Positions 1 to 9,148 of a DNA stretch of 64,000 bases are shown here, one piece after another. The stretch's first letter is position 1. The number at the start of each line of letters is the position of its first letter. The notes beneath the pieces are model-generated. The model saw only the letters and a list, made by a program, of their open reading frames with translations, did no database searches and was not told the origin of the DNA. Made by a program: the position numbers and the translations under genes. Source of the stretch: Anaerolineales bacterium (lineage in GTDB: Bacteria > Chloroflexota > Anaerolineae > Anaerolineales > Villigracilaceae); contig JANWWK010000003.1 in NCBI GenBank assembly GCA_025056175.1, forward strand, positions 21,981 through 85,980. Reading direction: 5' to 3'.

Positions 1-14
1 GTTGAGAGAAACGC

Positions 15-626
15 ATGAACGGCTCTCCCTCATTGGCTCTCGCCGCAATTGTGCTGGCCGCCGGTCTGTCCCGTCGGATGGGACGCCCCAAGATGCTCTT
101 GCCCTGGCGGGAAACGACGGTGCTGGGGCGGGTGGCAAAGACGCTGGCCGAAAGCGGGGTGCAGGAAATCGTTATTGTGACCGGCGGAGAACGACCAGCC
201 GTGGAGGCCGAAGCGGCGCAGCTGGCGCAATTTCTGCCGGTGCGGACGGTGTTCAATCCCCACTACGAAAGCGGGGAGATGATGAGCAGTCTGCGGGTGG
301 GGTTGGCAGCGCTCGGCGCAGAGATACAGGCCGCGCTCATCGCACCGGGAGACCAGCCGCAATTGAGTCTGGAATCCGCACGGAAAATGGTTTCTACCTG
401 GCAAACCACCGGCGCGCGTCTGCTTGTTCCAAGTTTCAAGCGACGACGGGGACATCCGTGGCTGGTGCGGCGCGAGATGTGGCCGGAACTGGCACAGGCT
501 GAGACCGCACGAGCCTTTTTGAACACCCATGCGGACGAGATTCTGTACGTGGAATGTGATGAAACGGTGCTGAAAGATTTGGATACGCCAGAAGATTATG
601 CGCGTGACTTGCAAAATGCCGTTTGA
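15..626 (+). CDS. MocA/MobA-like nucleotidyltransferase (molybdenum cofactor cytidylyl/guanylyltransferase family)
   Basis: N-terminal AAIVLAAGLSRRMGRPKMLLPW NTP-transferase signature; APGDQPQ motif; length 203 aa. Confidence 0.8.
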   Translation: MNGSPSLALAAIVLAAGLSRRMGRPKMLLPWRETTVLGRVAKTLAESGVQEIVIVTGGERPAVEAEAAQLAQFLPVRTVFNPHYESGEMMSSLRVGLAALGAEIQAALIAPGDQPQLSLESARKMVSTWQTTGARLLVPSFKRRRGHPWLVRREMWPELAQAETARAFLNTHADEILYVECDETVLKDLDTPEDYARDLQNAV

Positions 627-674
627 CATGCTATCCTGAAATAGGAGGCGCGTTCACGCTTCCGGGAGGCTGCG

Positions 675-956
675 ATGACAGAACGGGATTTGATGGTAGA
701 GCGAATCCAGAATGCCATGCAGGCGCTGGAGCGGGCGCACGAGGCCAAAGAAAACTTGAAACAACAGGCCAACAGCGAAACCTTGAGCCAGTTTCAAAAA
801 GAGATGAAGCGACTGGAAGAAGAATTGCGCCTGCTGAAGCAAATCCTGGAGCATGAAGACACCTACTCGATGGATGAAATTGCCCAGGCGCTGGCCCGAA
901 CACTGCACCAGAGCGCAACCTACCGGCGCATTCCCGAATTCGAGCCCAAAAAGTAA
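675..956 (+). CDS. small coiled-coil hypothetical protein
   Basis: 93 aa ORF, heptad-rich (ALERAHEAKENLKQQANSETLSQFQKEMKRLEEELRLLKQIL); followed by a terminator hairpin. Confidence 0.6.
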   Translation: MTERDLMVERIQNAMQALERAHEAKENLKQQANSETLSQFQKEMKRLEEELRLLKQILEHEDTYSMDEIAQALARTLHQSATYRRIPEFEPKK

Positions 957-991
957 CACAGGCAGACGGACAAAACCAAACGGTTTTATCG

Positions 992-1017
992 AAAAGCACG
1001 GCGTGTCCGTGCTTTTT
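992..1017 (+). terminator. Rho-independent terminator
   Basis: AAAAGCACGG-CGTGT-CCGTGCTTTTT, 10 bp stem plus T-run, downstream of the 675-956 ORF. Confidence 0.75.
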
Positions 1018-1067
1018 GTTTGGGGATGGGGTTGTATGTGGTAAACTCGACAAACTTTGGAGGTGTT

Positions 1068-2000
1068 ATGAGATATTTCGTCATCGTCAACCCCATTTCG
1101 GGCCGCGGCCTGGGCGAAAAATCTATCCCAATCATCGAAAAGCGTTTGCAAGAAGAAAGAGTACCATACCACCTGGCGCGCACCGAGCGGCCCTGGCACG
1201 CCGCAGAACTGGCCGAGCAGGCCGCACGAGAAGGGTACGATGTCATCGTGAGCGCAAGCGGCGACGGGACCTTAAACGAAACCCTTAACGGCCTGATGCG
1301 CGCTCGTCAGGCCGGGTTCAATCATGCCGCTCTGGGGGTCATCGCCATTGGAACGGGAAATGATTTCGCGGGCGGAGTGGGCATTCCTGCCGATTTTGAA
1401 CGGAGTTTATCCATTCTGCTATCCAACAAACGCCGCAAAATAGATGTTGGCCTGGTGAAAGGCGGCAACTATCCGCAAGGACGTTTCTTCGGAAATGGTA
1501 TCGGCATCGGGTTCGATGCGGCTGTGGGTTTTGCAGCTCTGAAAGTACGCTTTTTGCGCGGGTTGCCAGCCTATCTGATTGGCGCTATTCAAACGGTCTT
1601 CTTCTACTACACTCCGCCACGCCTGCGAATCGAGCTGGACGGCGAGCCTATCGAGCAGTATTCGCTGATGGTTTCGATTATGAACGGTTACCGGATGGGA
1701 GGCGGCTTCCGTATGGCCCCGCACAGTCGTCCTGATGATGGGCTGTTCGACCTGTGCATTGCAGAACAGGCCAGCAAGTTGCGAATTTTTCAGTTGATTC
1801 CCATGTTCATTCAGGGGCAGCAAGAGGGACAGCCGGAAATCAAAATGCGGCGCGCGCGCCAGGTACGGGTGACAGCGCTGGAAGGCGATTTTCCCGCCCA
1901 TGCGGACGGGGAAACGCTTTGTACCAACGGCAAAGAATTGATGGTGGAGCTGCACGCAGGGGAACTGGAGGTGGTATGCGGAGCGGGAAGCACGGTCTAA
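1068..2000 (+). CDS. diacylglycerol kinase / YegS-BmrU family lipid kinase
   Basis: MRYFVIVNPISGRGLG start after GGAGGTGTT; SGDGTLNETLNGL and GTGNDFAGGVGIP motifs. Confidence 0.85.
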   Translation: MRYFVIVNPISGRGLGEKSIPIIEKRLQEERVPYHLARTERPWHAAELAEQAAREGYDVIVSASGDGTLNETLNGLMRARQAGFNHAALGVIAIGTGNDFAGGVGIPADFERSLSILLSNKRRKIDVGLVKGGNYPQGRFFGNGIGIGFDAAVGFAALKVRFLRGLPAYLIGAIQTVFFYYTPPRLRIELDGEPIEQYSLMVSIMNGYRMGGGFRMAPHSRPDDGLFDLCIAEQASKLRIFQLIPMFIQGQQEGQPEIKMRRARQVRVTALEGDFPAHADGETLCTNGKELMVELHAGELEVVCGAGSTV

Positions 2001-2008
2001 GGCTTGCC

Positions 2009-3031
2009 CTACCCCTCCAGGCGCAGCACCACTCTCGGACCCAGGCGGACACGACTACCGCGCGGCAAAGCACACGGGATGTTCGGCGGAATGGCGCCGC
2101 TTTCCAGAAACGTACCGTTCGTGCTTCCCAAATCTGTGATGGTAAATTGAGCCGTCGCCGGGTCGAAGTGAATTTCAGCATGACGGCGTGAAACATCGGC
2201 CTCACCACGCAATTGGGGCAGGTCTCGCCCCAGCAAGTAGGGGAAGGTGAACAATTCCAGGCGCTGACCCAGGTTGGTCGGCTGGCTGGCCTGTTCCACC
2301 ACCAGCGCAGGATGGGCAGACACGGGCGCAGGCACAGGAACAGGCGGCGCAGAGGGCGCAACCGGGGTGGAAGGGCGTGGAGAAGCAGCAGAGACCGGCT
2401 GACGTAAATCGGCGCCGGCTGGTGGATGGGTGAAGAAAGTGAAAGTCACTTTGTTGCGCCCAAACGCCAGTTTATCGCCAGATTTCAACTCCCGTCGCGC
2501 ATTTACCGGCACTTCCTTGCCGTTGAGCAGGACGGGGTTGTTCTCGGCCAGCACTTCGAGGTAATAACGTTCCTCCGAAACGATGAACTGCGCATGACGG
2601 CGTGAGATGGTCATGCCATCAGGAATAGATTGCACATTGACCGCCAGAGTCAGGTTATGGTCGGCTTCGTTGGTTGGACGCCCCAACACAGCAGGTTGCC
2701 AGGAAATCTCGAACAGCCGCCCGGTTTTCTCTTCCCGCAGGTACGCAAACTGTTCAGGCCGAAGTGGACGCCGTAAGGTTTGACGAATGTAGTCGAAGAC
2801 CAGTTCATCTTGTGGCTGGATGTCCAGCTGAATCAAGGTGTCGTCCGCTTTGAGTGGTCGGTCATCCCCCTTGAGGTAGATGGCATATTTTTCGGGAGCA
2901 TCGGCAGGGATGTCATCAAATTCTTTAAGAATTTCCCGAATCAGTTCACGGGGGGTAAGCGTACGGCGCACACGGGCGCGTTGACCAGTGTTCTCGAACA
3001 CATCAATTTTGACATCAATGTATTCATCCAT
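2009..3031 (-). CDS. EsaB/YukD-like ubiquitin-fold domain fused to two FHA domains (T7SS-associated)
   Basis: N-term about 85 aa ubiquitin-like (IDVKIDVFENTGQRARVRRTLTPRELIREILKEF...LKADDTLIQLDIQPQDELVF); FHA1 ISRRHAQFIV...LLNGKEV; FHA2 LGRDLPQ...VSRRHAEIHF...GSTNGTFLE; adjacent to EssC-like gene. Confidence 0.75.
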   Translation of the reverse strand: MDEYIDVKIDVFENTGQRARVRRTLTPRELIREILKEFDDIPADAPEKYAIYLKGDDRPLKADDTLIQLDIQPQDELVFDYIRQTLRRPLRPEQFAYLREEKTGRLFEISWQPAVLGRPTNEADHNLTLAVNVQSIPDGMTISRRHAQFIVSEERYYLEVLAENNPVLLNGKEVPVNARRELKSGDKLAFGRNKVTFTFFTHPPAGADLRQPVSAASPRPSTPVAPSAPPVPVPAPVSAHPALVVEQASQPTNLGQRLELFTFPYLLGRDLPQLRGEADVSRRHAEIHFDPATAQFTITDLGSTNGTFLESGAIPPNIPCALPRGSRVRLGPRVVLRLEG

Positions 3032-3037
3032 AGCGGC

Positions 3038-6000
3038 CTACTCCTTTTTTTCTTCGTCGAGCAAGCCCATCGCACGGGCGTTTTCGATGATGTCGGCATC
3101 CGAGAACAGGCCCAGCATGTCAGCAGGCAGGCCGTTTTCTACCAGTTTTTGTTTGAGCAAGGCGATGTTGTATTTCCCTATCTCGGTTTTGTTGGGGGGA
3201 GGAGCAGACGCAAAGGGCGCAGATTCGGTTTTGAGCCTGGTATACGGCTGTTCGTTCTCTGTGGCAGACGAGCCGGCTTCTGGAGAGGGCGCCAGCCAGT
3301 GTGCTTTTTGGTCGGGATAGCGCGCCTGAATTTTCCGCACCCAGGCATCCAGTGAACCCTCGATGTCGTCATCGCTGCCGTAAGGGGTTGCCAGTTGTAA
3401 CATGCTGGTTACGCCGGAACGGACGATAAAAGCCCGTCCCTGCGGTAGTTCCACATCGGCCAGGCTGCGCGGAAAGCGCCCGTTCAGACGACCAACCGCA
3501 TCGGCAGTTTTGAGCGCAATGCCAAAACTGGGTGCGGCAAATACTTTACGCAGGTCATCGGAAGCACTCAGAATTGCCAGCGAACCGCCGATAATCAGGT
3601 ACACGCCTTCGGTTTGGTATTTTCGCACCAGCGCAGCCATGTTCTCAAAGAAACTCATCTTCTTGCGGCTGGCTTCTTCGGTAAAGGCATCGTAATTGTC
3701 AATAAAGACCATGATTTTTCGGCGTTTGGGGTGAGCCTCGAAATCAGCGCATTCGACTTCCATATTTTCATACCAGGCATCCAGCTGCTCGATGTCGTCA
3801 ATGGTTTGGACAACGTGCGGCAGGTCAGCCAGCGAGGTCTCGCTGCCTTTCCATAATTTTCGTGAGAAATCTACCAGCACCATCATAACTTCATCGGGCG
3901 AATAGTTAAAGGCAATCGAAAGCAGCATAGTGCGCAGAGTGGTGGTCTTGCCGGAGAATGGCTGCCCAATGACAACCATGTGCGGTCCCTGCCGTTCAAT
4001 GTCAATCAGCGCCGGTTCAAGCGAACGGTCGTCAATCCCCATTACCGCGTTGAGACGGCGCACTTCAGGCAGAGTCGCCTGCTGGAGGACATTTTCAAGC
4101 GAAACGCGCAGCGGCAGGGTTTCGATGGTGGAGGGACGTTCGCCTTTCCAGCCATCGGCCCATAGCTCTTTCATCCGCACACACATCCGATTAATTTTCG
4201 CCAGCCCATCGGGGTCGTTTTCTTCAGGCGCAAAGGTCAGTGCCGTCTGAAATTCAAGCGGCGTGTTCCCCACGCGCACGTAGCCGCGTCCAGGGATGGG
4301 ACTCAAATCTGCCGGAACGCCGCGTCCCACGACTTCGGCGTATTCGGAGGGGTCCGAAAGCTTCAGAGTGAAACGTTCAGTAATCAGGTTATAGAGTTTT
4401 CCAGTCAACGCATTCGGCAGGTCAGCGGAAATCAGAAAATGAACGCCATACGCACGCGATTCGCGCACGAGTGAGATGAGTGGTCCCATCAGACCGTCGT
4501 AGTATTCTTTGAATTCTGCAAAGTTATCAATTACCACCAGCACGGCAGGAAGAGGGCGTTCAGGATGTGCCAGGTTGTACGAATCCAGGCTATTGACGCG
4601 GGCTTCACTGAACAAAACCTGCCGATGGTCAATGATGTCATTGACCTTACGGAGAACGCGCAAAACGCGCTCTTCTTCTTCCGAAGTAATCACCGCGCCG
4701 ACGTGCGGCAAGTCGCGCAGGATGGTGAGCGCGCGTCCGCCAAAATCCAAAATATAGATATGGAGTTCATCAGGTGAATGCGTCAGCGCCAGGCTGGTAA
4801 TGACCGTACGCAGGAACGTGGTTTTGCCGCGCCCCGAAGCACCGAAGATGACCGCATGACCATTGGGGAAATCAATTTTGAGCGGCTTCTGACTGGCCTG
4901 GTAGGGATTGTCAATCACCCCCACCAGTGGACGCATCGCCGTCTTGCCCCAGCCGGCGCCTTCCCAGCGGAATTCGTCCTCCCAAAAAGTCAGGGCTTTT
5001 TCATTGAGCGCGAAGCCGCTCACCTTGTGCGAATCAGAGGCGCGCAAGAGTTCAATATCGGCATCGGACATGTAAGCCGTATCAAGCGGGGAGTGCAGGG
5101 TGAGAACATTTGCTCCCGTTTGGGTTGGCAAAAATTGCGGCCAGGGCCGCCACTGCGGCTTAGATTCTTGCGTGGCAAGCCCGGCGAGCATTTCGACAAT
5201 GACATCATACAATTTGGGCGGTTCGGTAGACTTCTGTCCACCCGTTTTACGTGGTCGGTCAAGCCAGATGACGTTGGGAGTCACGTTTTCTTCCTGCGGG
5301 CCTTTGTAATCGCCGCCGGTGTAAGCAGTTTGAATCAATTCAATGTTCTCATTGCCAATTTGCAAATAGCCGCGTCCCGGAATACCAGGCGGGAGAAACG
5401 CCGCATCGGGTCGGCGCAACACTTCGCGGCTGTCATCGGGAGTTTCCACACGCAGGGAAATACGGAATTTGATGTTGGCGCGCATCTGGTCAGTGACCCC
5501 CACCGGACGCTGCGCCGCCAGGATGAGCGACACTCCCAGCGCCCGCCCCAGACGGGTGATGCTTTCGAGTTGCGCCCGGAATTCAGGGTTGCCCGAAATC
5601 ATCTCGGCGAATTCGTCAATGATAATGAAGAGATGCGGATAAGGCGGGCGTTCCGGGTCCAGGTGCAATCCCTTTTTTCGGTAGTGAACGATGTCTTTAG
5701 AGTTGGTGTAGGTGTTCAGGCGCTGGCGACGGTCGAGTTCTGCGATGATGGAGGCAAACACACGTGCAGTGGCCGATTGGTCCAGGTTGGAAACAATGTC
5801 CACCGCGTGCGGCAGGCGCTTAAAGGGCTCAAAAGCTGCACCACCCTTGTAATCTACCAGGACGAAGTTGAGCGCATCGGGACTGAAGTTGAGCGCCAAA
5901 CCGATGACCAGTGTCATCAACAGTTCAGATTTGCCCGAACCGGTAGAACCGGCGATGATGCCATGCACGCCATCGGCTTTGGCCGAGAAGGTTAACACGC

Positions 6001-7597
6001 GCGGTTCATTCCCCGAAAGCAAACCCACCGCCGTGTAAGGCCAATCGGCGGTGGCAGGGTTCGTGCTGCGCCGCCAGTTTTCGCGGGCAAACTCCTGCAT
6101 TTCGTCTATGGATTGCAGGTTGAGCATTTCCATCAGGGTCACAGTCGCTGCCAGGCTGGAGCCATAGCCGCGGCGAATATCTACCGGTTCGAGCGCGCGT
6201 GAGAACTCACGGGCTTTTTCCTGCGTAGAGACCAGTTTCGTCGTCCCAACATACCGCACGGTGTTGAACCCGGTTTCTGCATAGCGAAAAACAGCAGACT
6301 CTTCATCCGCAGGGTCATCATCTACTTCGATGATAGCCGAACAGCGACTGGGAACCTTCGCACGTTCGGGAACCAGGAAGATAATGCCCGCGCCCAATTT
6401 TTGGCCGTCCATGAGAATTGTGGAAATGGCGGCCTCGCCTTCCAGGTCACGCAGGCACGACCACTCCGGCGCCGGCGTGCGTACATCCACTACCACCAAC
6501 AAGAAGGGCAGTTTTACATCTGCGCCGCTTTCTTTGTCTTGCAGGCGCATCCGGCGGCGCTCCAACAGGGTGCGAATGTTCTTCCAGAACAATCTCATGC
6601 GGTCAGGTTCATTTTCGCCGGGACGTTCTTCGCTCTCAAAGAGCAGCGTTTCGGTTTTATCGGCTTCTTTGCAGTGGGGAAGGGCGTACGCCCAGCGCCA
6701 GTAGGGACGTGCGGCATTTGTGCCAGCGACGTAAAGCATGGTATCTTGCGGAGAATGGAACGCGGCGTAATCTACCAGCATAGTTCGCAGGTAAGCATGG
6801 ACTTTTTCAGTCGAAGAGCCGGTAATGCCGATAGAATGCCGGACGGTGATTCCCTTAGATTCTTGCGTTTCTTCTTTGGGCGCGCCCTCGCCCTGCTGTT
6901 GCTCTTGCTTTTTTTCCACTTTCTTCTTCTGGCTGTCATCGGAGGGCAGGTACACTGGCACGGTTACCGGCACGTTGTAGAGCAGGCGCGAGTCTTCGGC
7001 CAGGCGCACGGCTTCACGCATAAGCGGATTTTCAGTTTTTTCGTTTTCGGAAATTTTGTAAATGACAGTCGAGGCACGGGTGCTGATTCCCAGCCGTAAA
7101 TGCAGAAAGTCATGGTCGGTGGGGCGACGCTCCCACAGCCGCGTGCCGGAGCGGATGGCTTCCTGCCGGGCCTCCGGTGAGCGCGTCAGGTCGGCAGCAA
7201 TACCGAGCGTTTTTTCGGGGTTGGGGTAGTTGTAAAAATAATAAATGCGCTGTTGTTCGTGTTCGCTTTCCATCTTACGGCGCAGTTCGCTGATTCGGCG
7301 TTTGTAGGCGGCTTCGGCCTGTTCGCGCTGTTTGCGTTCCTGCGTATGGGTGTAAATTGCCAGCGCCACCGTGCCAACCACCGAGAGCGCCATCGGTATC
7401 ATCATCAACAGATTGCGTCCCTGTCCAAAAAAAGACATCAAAATATAGCCCAGAATCATCATCATCGGCAAAAAAGCCTGCTGAAGCAGCTGTCCGTAGT
7501 TCTCCTGGTTATCGGGTGGGTTTGGAACGGAATATACCCCCGAAGGGAGTTGCGGCTCAATGCGCGGCGGGCGGTCAATATAGATTTTCTCTGCCAT
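3038..7597 (-). CDS. type VII secretion EssC/EccC-type FtsK/SpoIIIE ATPase with three ATPase domains
   Basis: 1519 aa; two N-terminal TM helices; Walker A motifs GSTGSGKSE, GASGRGKTT, GQPFSGKTT; FtsK features VDYKGGAAFEPFKRLPHAV and LAAQRPVGVTDQMRANIKFRISLRV. Confidence 0.92.
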   Translation of the reverse strand: MAEKIYIDRPPRIEPQLPSGVYSVPNPPDNQENYGQLLQQAFLPMMMILGYILMSFFGQGRNLLMMIPMALSVVGTVALAIYTHTQERKQREQAEAAYKRRISELRRKMESEHEQQRIYYFYNYPNPEKTLGIAADLTRSPEARQEAIRSGTRLWERRPTDHDFLHLRLGISTRASTVIYKISENEKTENPLMREAVRLAEDSRLLYNVPVTVPVYLPSDDSQKKKVEKKQEQQQGEGAPKEETQESKGITVRHSIGITGSSTEKVHAYLRTMLVDYAAFHSPQDTMLYVAGTNAARPYWRWAYALPHCKEADKTETLLFESEERPGENEPDRMRLFWKNIRTLLERRRMRLQDKESGADVKLPFLLVVVDVRTPAPEWSCLRDLEGEAAISTILMDGQKLGAGIIFLVPERAKVPSRCSAIIEVDDDPADEESAVFRYAETGFNTVRYVGTTKLVSTQEKAREFSRALEPVDIRRGYGSSLAATVTLMEMLNLQSIDEMQEFARENWRRSTNPATADWPYTAVGLLSGNEPRVLTFSAKADGVHGIIAGSTGSGKSELLMTLVIGLALNFSPDALNFVLVDYKGGAAFEPFKRLPHAVDIVSNLDQSATARVFASIIAELDRRQRLNTYTNSKDIVHYRKKGLHLDPERPPYPHLFIIIDEFAEMISGNPEFRAQLESITRLGRALGVSLILAAQRPVGVTDQMRANIKFRISLRVETPDDSREVLRRPDAAFLPPGIPGRGYLQIGNENIELIQTAYTGGDYKGPQEENVTPNVIWLDRPRKTGGQKSTEPPKLYDVIVEMLAGLATQESKPQWRPWPQFLPTQTGANVLTLHSPLDTAYMSDADIELLRASDSHKVSGFALNEKALTFWEDEFRWEGAGWGKTAMRPLVGVIDNPYQASQKPLKIDFPNGHAVIFGASGRGKTTFLRTVITSLALTHSPDELHIYILDFGGRALTILRDLPHVGAVITSEEEERVLRVLRKVNDIIDHRQVLFSEARVNSLDSYNLAHPERPLPAVLVVIDNFAEFKEYYDGLMGPLISLVRESRAYGVHFLISADLPNALTGKLYNLITERFTLKLSDPSEYAEVVGRGVPADLSPIPGRGYVRVGNTPLEFQTALTFAPEENDPDGLAKINRMCVRMKELWADGWKGERPSTIETLPLRVSLENVLQQATLPEVRRLNAVMGIDDRSLEPALIDIERQGPHMVVIGQPFSGKTTTLRTMLLSIAFNYSPDEVMMVLVDFSRKLWKGSETSLADLPHVVQTIDDIEQLDAWYENMEVECADFEAHPKRRKIMVFIDNYDAFTEEASRKKMSFFENMAALVRKYQTEGVYLIIGGSLAILSASDDLRKVFAAPSFGIALKTADAVGRLNGRFPRSLADVELPQGRAFIVRSGVTSMLQLATPYGSDDDIEGSLDAWVRKIQARYPDQKAHWLAPSPEAGSSATENEQPYTRLKTESAPFASAPPPNKTEIGKYNIALLKQKLVENGLPADMLGLFSDADIIENARAMGLLDEEKKE

Positions 7598-7614
7598 ACG
7601 CGGTTACTCCATTT

Positions 7615-8685
7615 TCAAGGGACGGTCGCCACAGCGAACATTAACAAGAGCGAAATTGCCAGCAACGAAGCCAGGATGATGAACACCATGCGCCAGTTAA
7701 CCCCGCGCGGCTTCTTTTCTGCCGGGATGGGCGGAAAATTCGGCTGAAGCGCCCGCACGAACGCCAGGACATCCGGAAAACGCTGGCTAACCTGCTGGCT
7801 GACCGCCTTTTCGGCAATAGCGGGGATGTTTTTCAAGTCAATGCGACCGGTGGGGGGCGGCTCTGTCTGCAACACACTCTTTAACACAGCGTCATCTTTT
7901 TTGAGATGATACGGATAAGCCGGATGACCCTTGAGCATTTCATACAAAATCAACCCCATGCCATAAACATCGGTGGCCGGTCCCACCGCGCCTTTCGTGC
8001 CATCCAGCATCTCCGGCGCGGTATAGGCAGGGAGGTTATAGTTTGGATTCCACATCTCAAAGACGGCGTTTCCTGAAGCGCTCACGCCCAAATCGAGCAG
8101 CATAGGGCGCGGAATACCTTGCTTATCGAAGCGCACCAGCACCACATCGGGATTGAGACACAAATGCAGCCGCCCGGCTTTGTGCAGATACAAAATTACA
8201 TCGGCGATGCTCAAAATAATCCAGCCAGCGTGCTGAAACCAGGGCTGAGGATTGCGAAGCAAAAGGTTACGCAAAATGACGCCATCCGCATATCGGAAGA
8301 CTTCATAATACTTCACCCGTCCGTTAATCACCGTCCAGCCGTAAGGATATGCCGTTACCGAGCCTTGCGGATGGGCCGGAAGTAACACCGGAAGAAGCGG
8401 ATGCTGACCAGCGCGCGCCAGCGTGAGAAAAGCTTTGGCTTCTGAGCGCAGCTTCTCTTCACAGCCCACATTGGCAATTTTGAGCAACACTTCTTCGTCA
8501 CCGCGCCGGGCATGATACACGATAGCGGAGCGGGTCACCACAATCGGCTGCACAATTTCGATAGGGCCAAACCATTCCCCATTATCGAAAATCTCGGTGG
8601 CGTTTTCTGCCGGGCAATAGGTTTCCTGACACCACAAATTGAAATCTTGCGAAATGACGTTGCACTTCTGGCAGATACGCTTCAT
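7615..8685 (-). CDS. protein kinase-fold protein, predicted pseudokinase, with N-terminal CxxC zinc-ribbon-like motif and C-terminal TM helix
   Basis: VLLKIAN (Lys retained), YLHKAGRLHLCLNPDVVLV in place of HRDLKPEN, LLDLGVSAS in place of DFG, APE motif (YTAPEML); C-term MVFIILASLLAISLLLMFAVATV TM; between WXG100 genes and EssC-like gene. Confidence 0.8.
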   Translation of the reverse strand: MKRICQKCNVISQDFNLWCQETYCPAENATEIFDNGEWFGPIEIVQPIVVTRSAIVYHARRGDEEVLLKIANVGCEEKLRSEAKAFLTLARAGQHPLLPVLLPAHPQGSVTAYPYGWTVINGRVKYYEVFRYADGVILRNLLLRNPQPWFQHAGWIILSIADVILYLHKAGRLHLCLNPDVVLVRFDKQGIPRPMLLDLGVSASGNAVFEMWNPNYNLPAYTAPEMLDGTKGAVGPATDVYGMGLILYEMLKGHPAYPYHLKKDDAVLKSVLQTEPPPTGRIDLKNIPAIAEKAVSQQVSQRFPDVLAFVRALQPNFPPIPAEKKPRGVNWRMVFIILASLLAISLLLMFAVATVP

Positions 8686-8713
8686 AGCACCTCGCAAAAC
8701 AAGTTCAGCCAAA

Positions 8714-8762
8714 GAGAAAACCGCGCCTGATTTTGGGTTCCCCTGCGCAGGCGCGGTTTCTC
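8714..8762 (-). terminator. strong hairpin with T-rich tail between the WXG100 genes and the pseudokinase gene
   Basis: Minus strand GAGAAACCGCGCCTG-N18-CAGGCGCGGTTTTCTC followed by TTTGG; about 15 bp stem. Confidence 0.7.
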
Positions 8763-8832
8763 GTCCTGATTGCAGACATCGGAAGAGTTCCGCCTGACGG
8801 AAAGCGTTCGTCCGACGGATAGATGCCAGCCT

Positions 8833-9129
8833 CTAGCAGAAACGGCGCGAGCCAGAATAGTCCCCATCGCGGTAAGCCCGGATGGCGCTTTGAATATCGC
8901 CAGAGAGTTCAATCATCTTGTTGGCTGCACGCTGCACATTCGGCTTGATGCGGTCTACAAACGCTGAAAGCGCAGCGGTGGCACCGAAGGAAATCCAGGC
9001 AGTTGCCTTCAGCACGAAACTAATGGCCTCGAGCGCTTTCGCTACGGCGTTCAGAACTTCGCCAAAGTTCTTAAAGTCGTTGCTCATTTTCTCGACGGCG
9101 GGAATATCCATATAGACTTCTTCAGCCAT
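8833..9129 (-). CDS. WXG100-superfamily-like small helical protein
   Basis: 98 aa helical protein; N-term YMDIPAVEKMSNDF; C-terminal YRDGD (YxxxD-type); in WXG100 cluster. Confidence 0.6.
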   Translation of the reverse strand: MAEEVYMDIPAVEKMSNDFKNFGEVLNAVAKALEAISFVLKATAWISFGATAALSAFVDRIKPNVQRAANKMIELSGDIQSAIRAYRDGDYSGSRRFC

Positions 9130-9148
9130 AGTTGCCTCTCTTTACGGG

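Noticed and set aside
2-502. 166 aa ORF overlapping the MocA-like gene
   Set aside because: Out-of-frame, Arg/Gly-rich, no domain; the 15-626 frame carries the NTP-transferase signature.
4778-5995. 405 aa + strand ORF antisense to the EssC-like gene
   Set aside because: Mirrors codon bias of the real minus-strand gene; no recognisable domain; Arg/Gly/His-rich composition typical of shadow ORFs.
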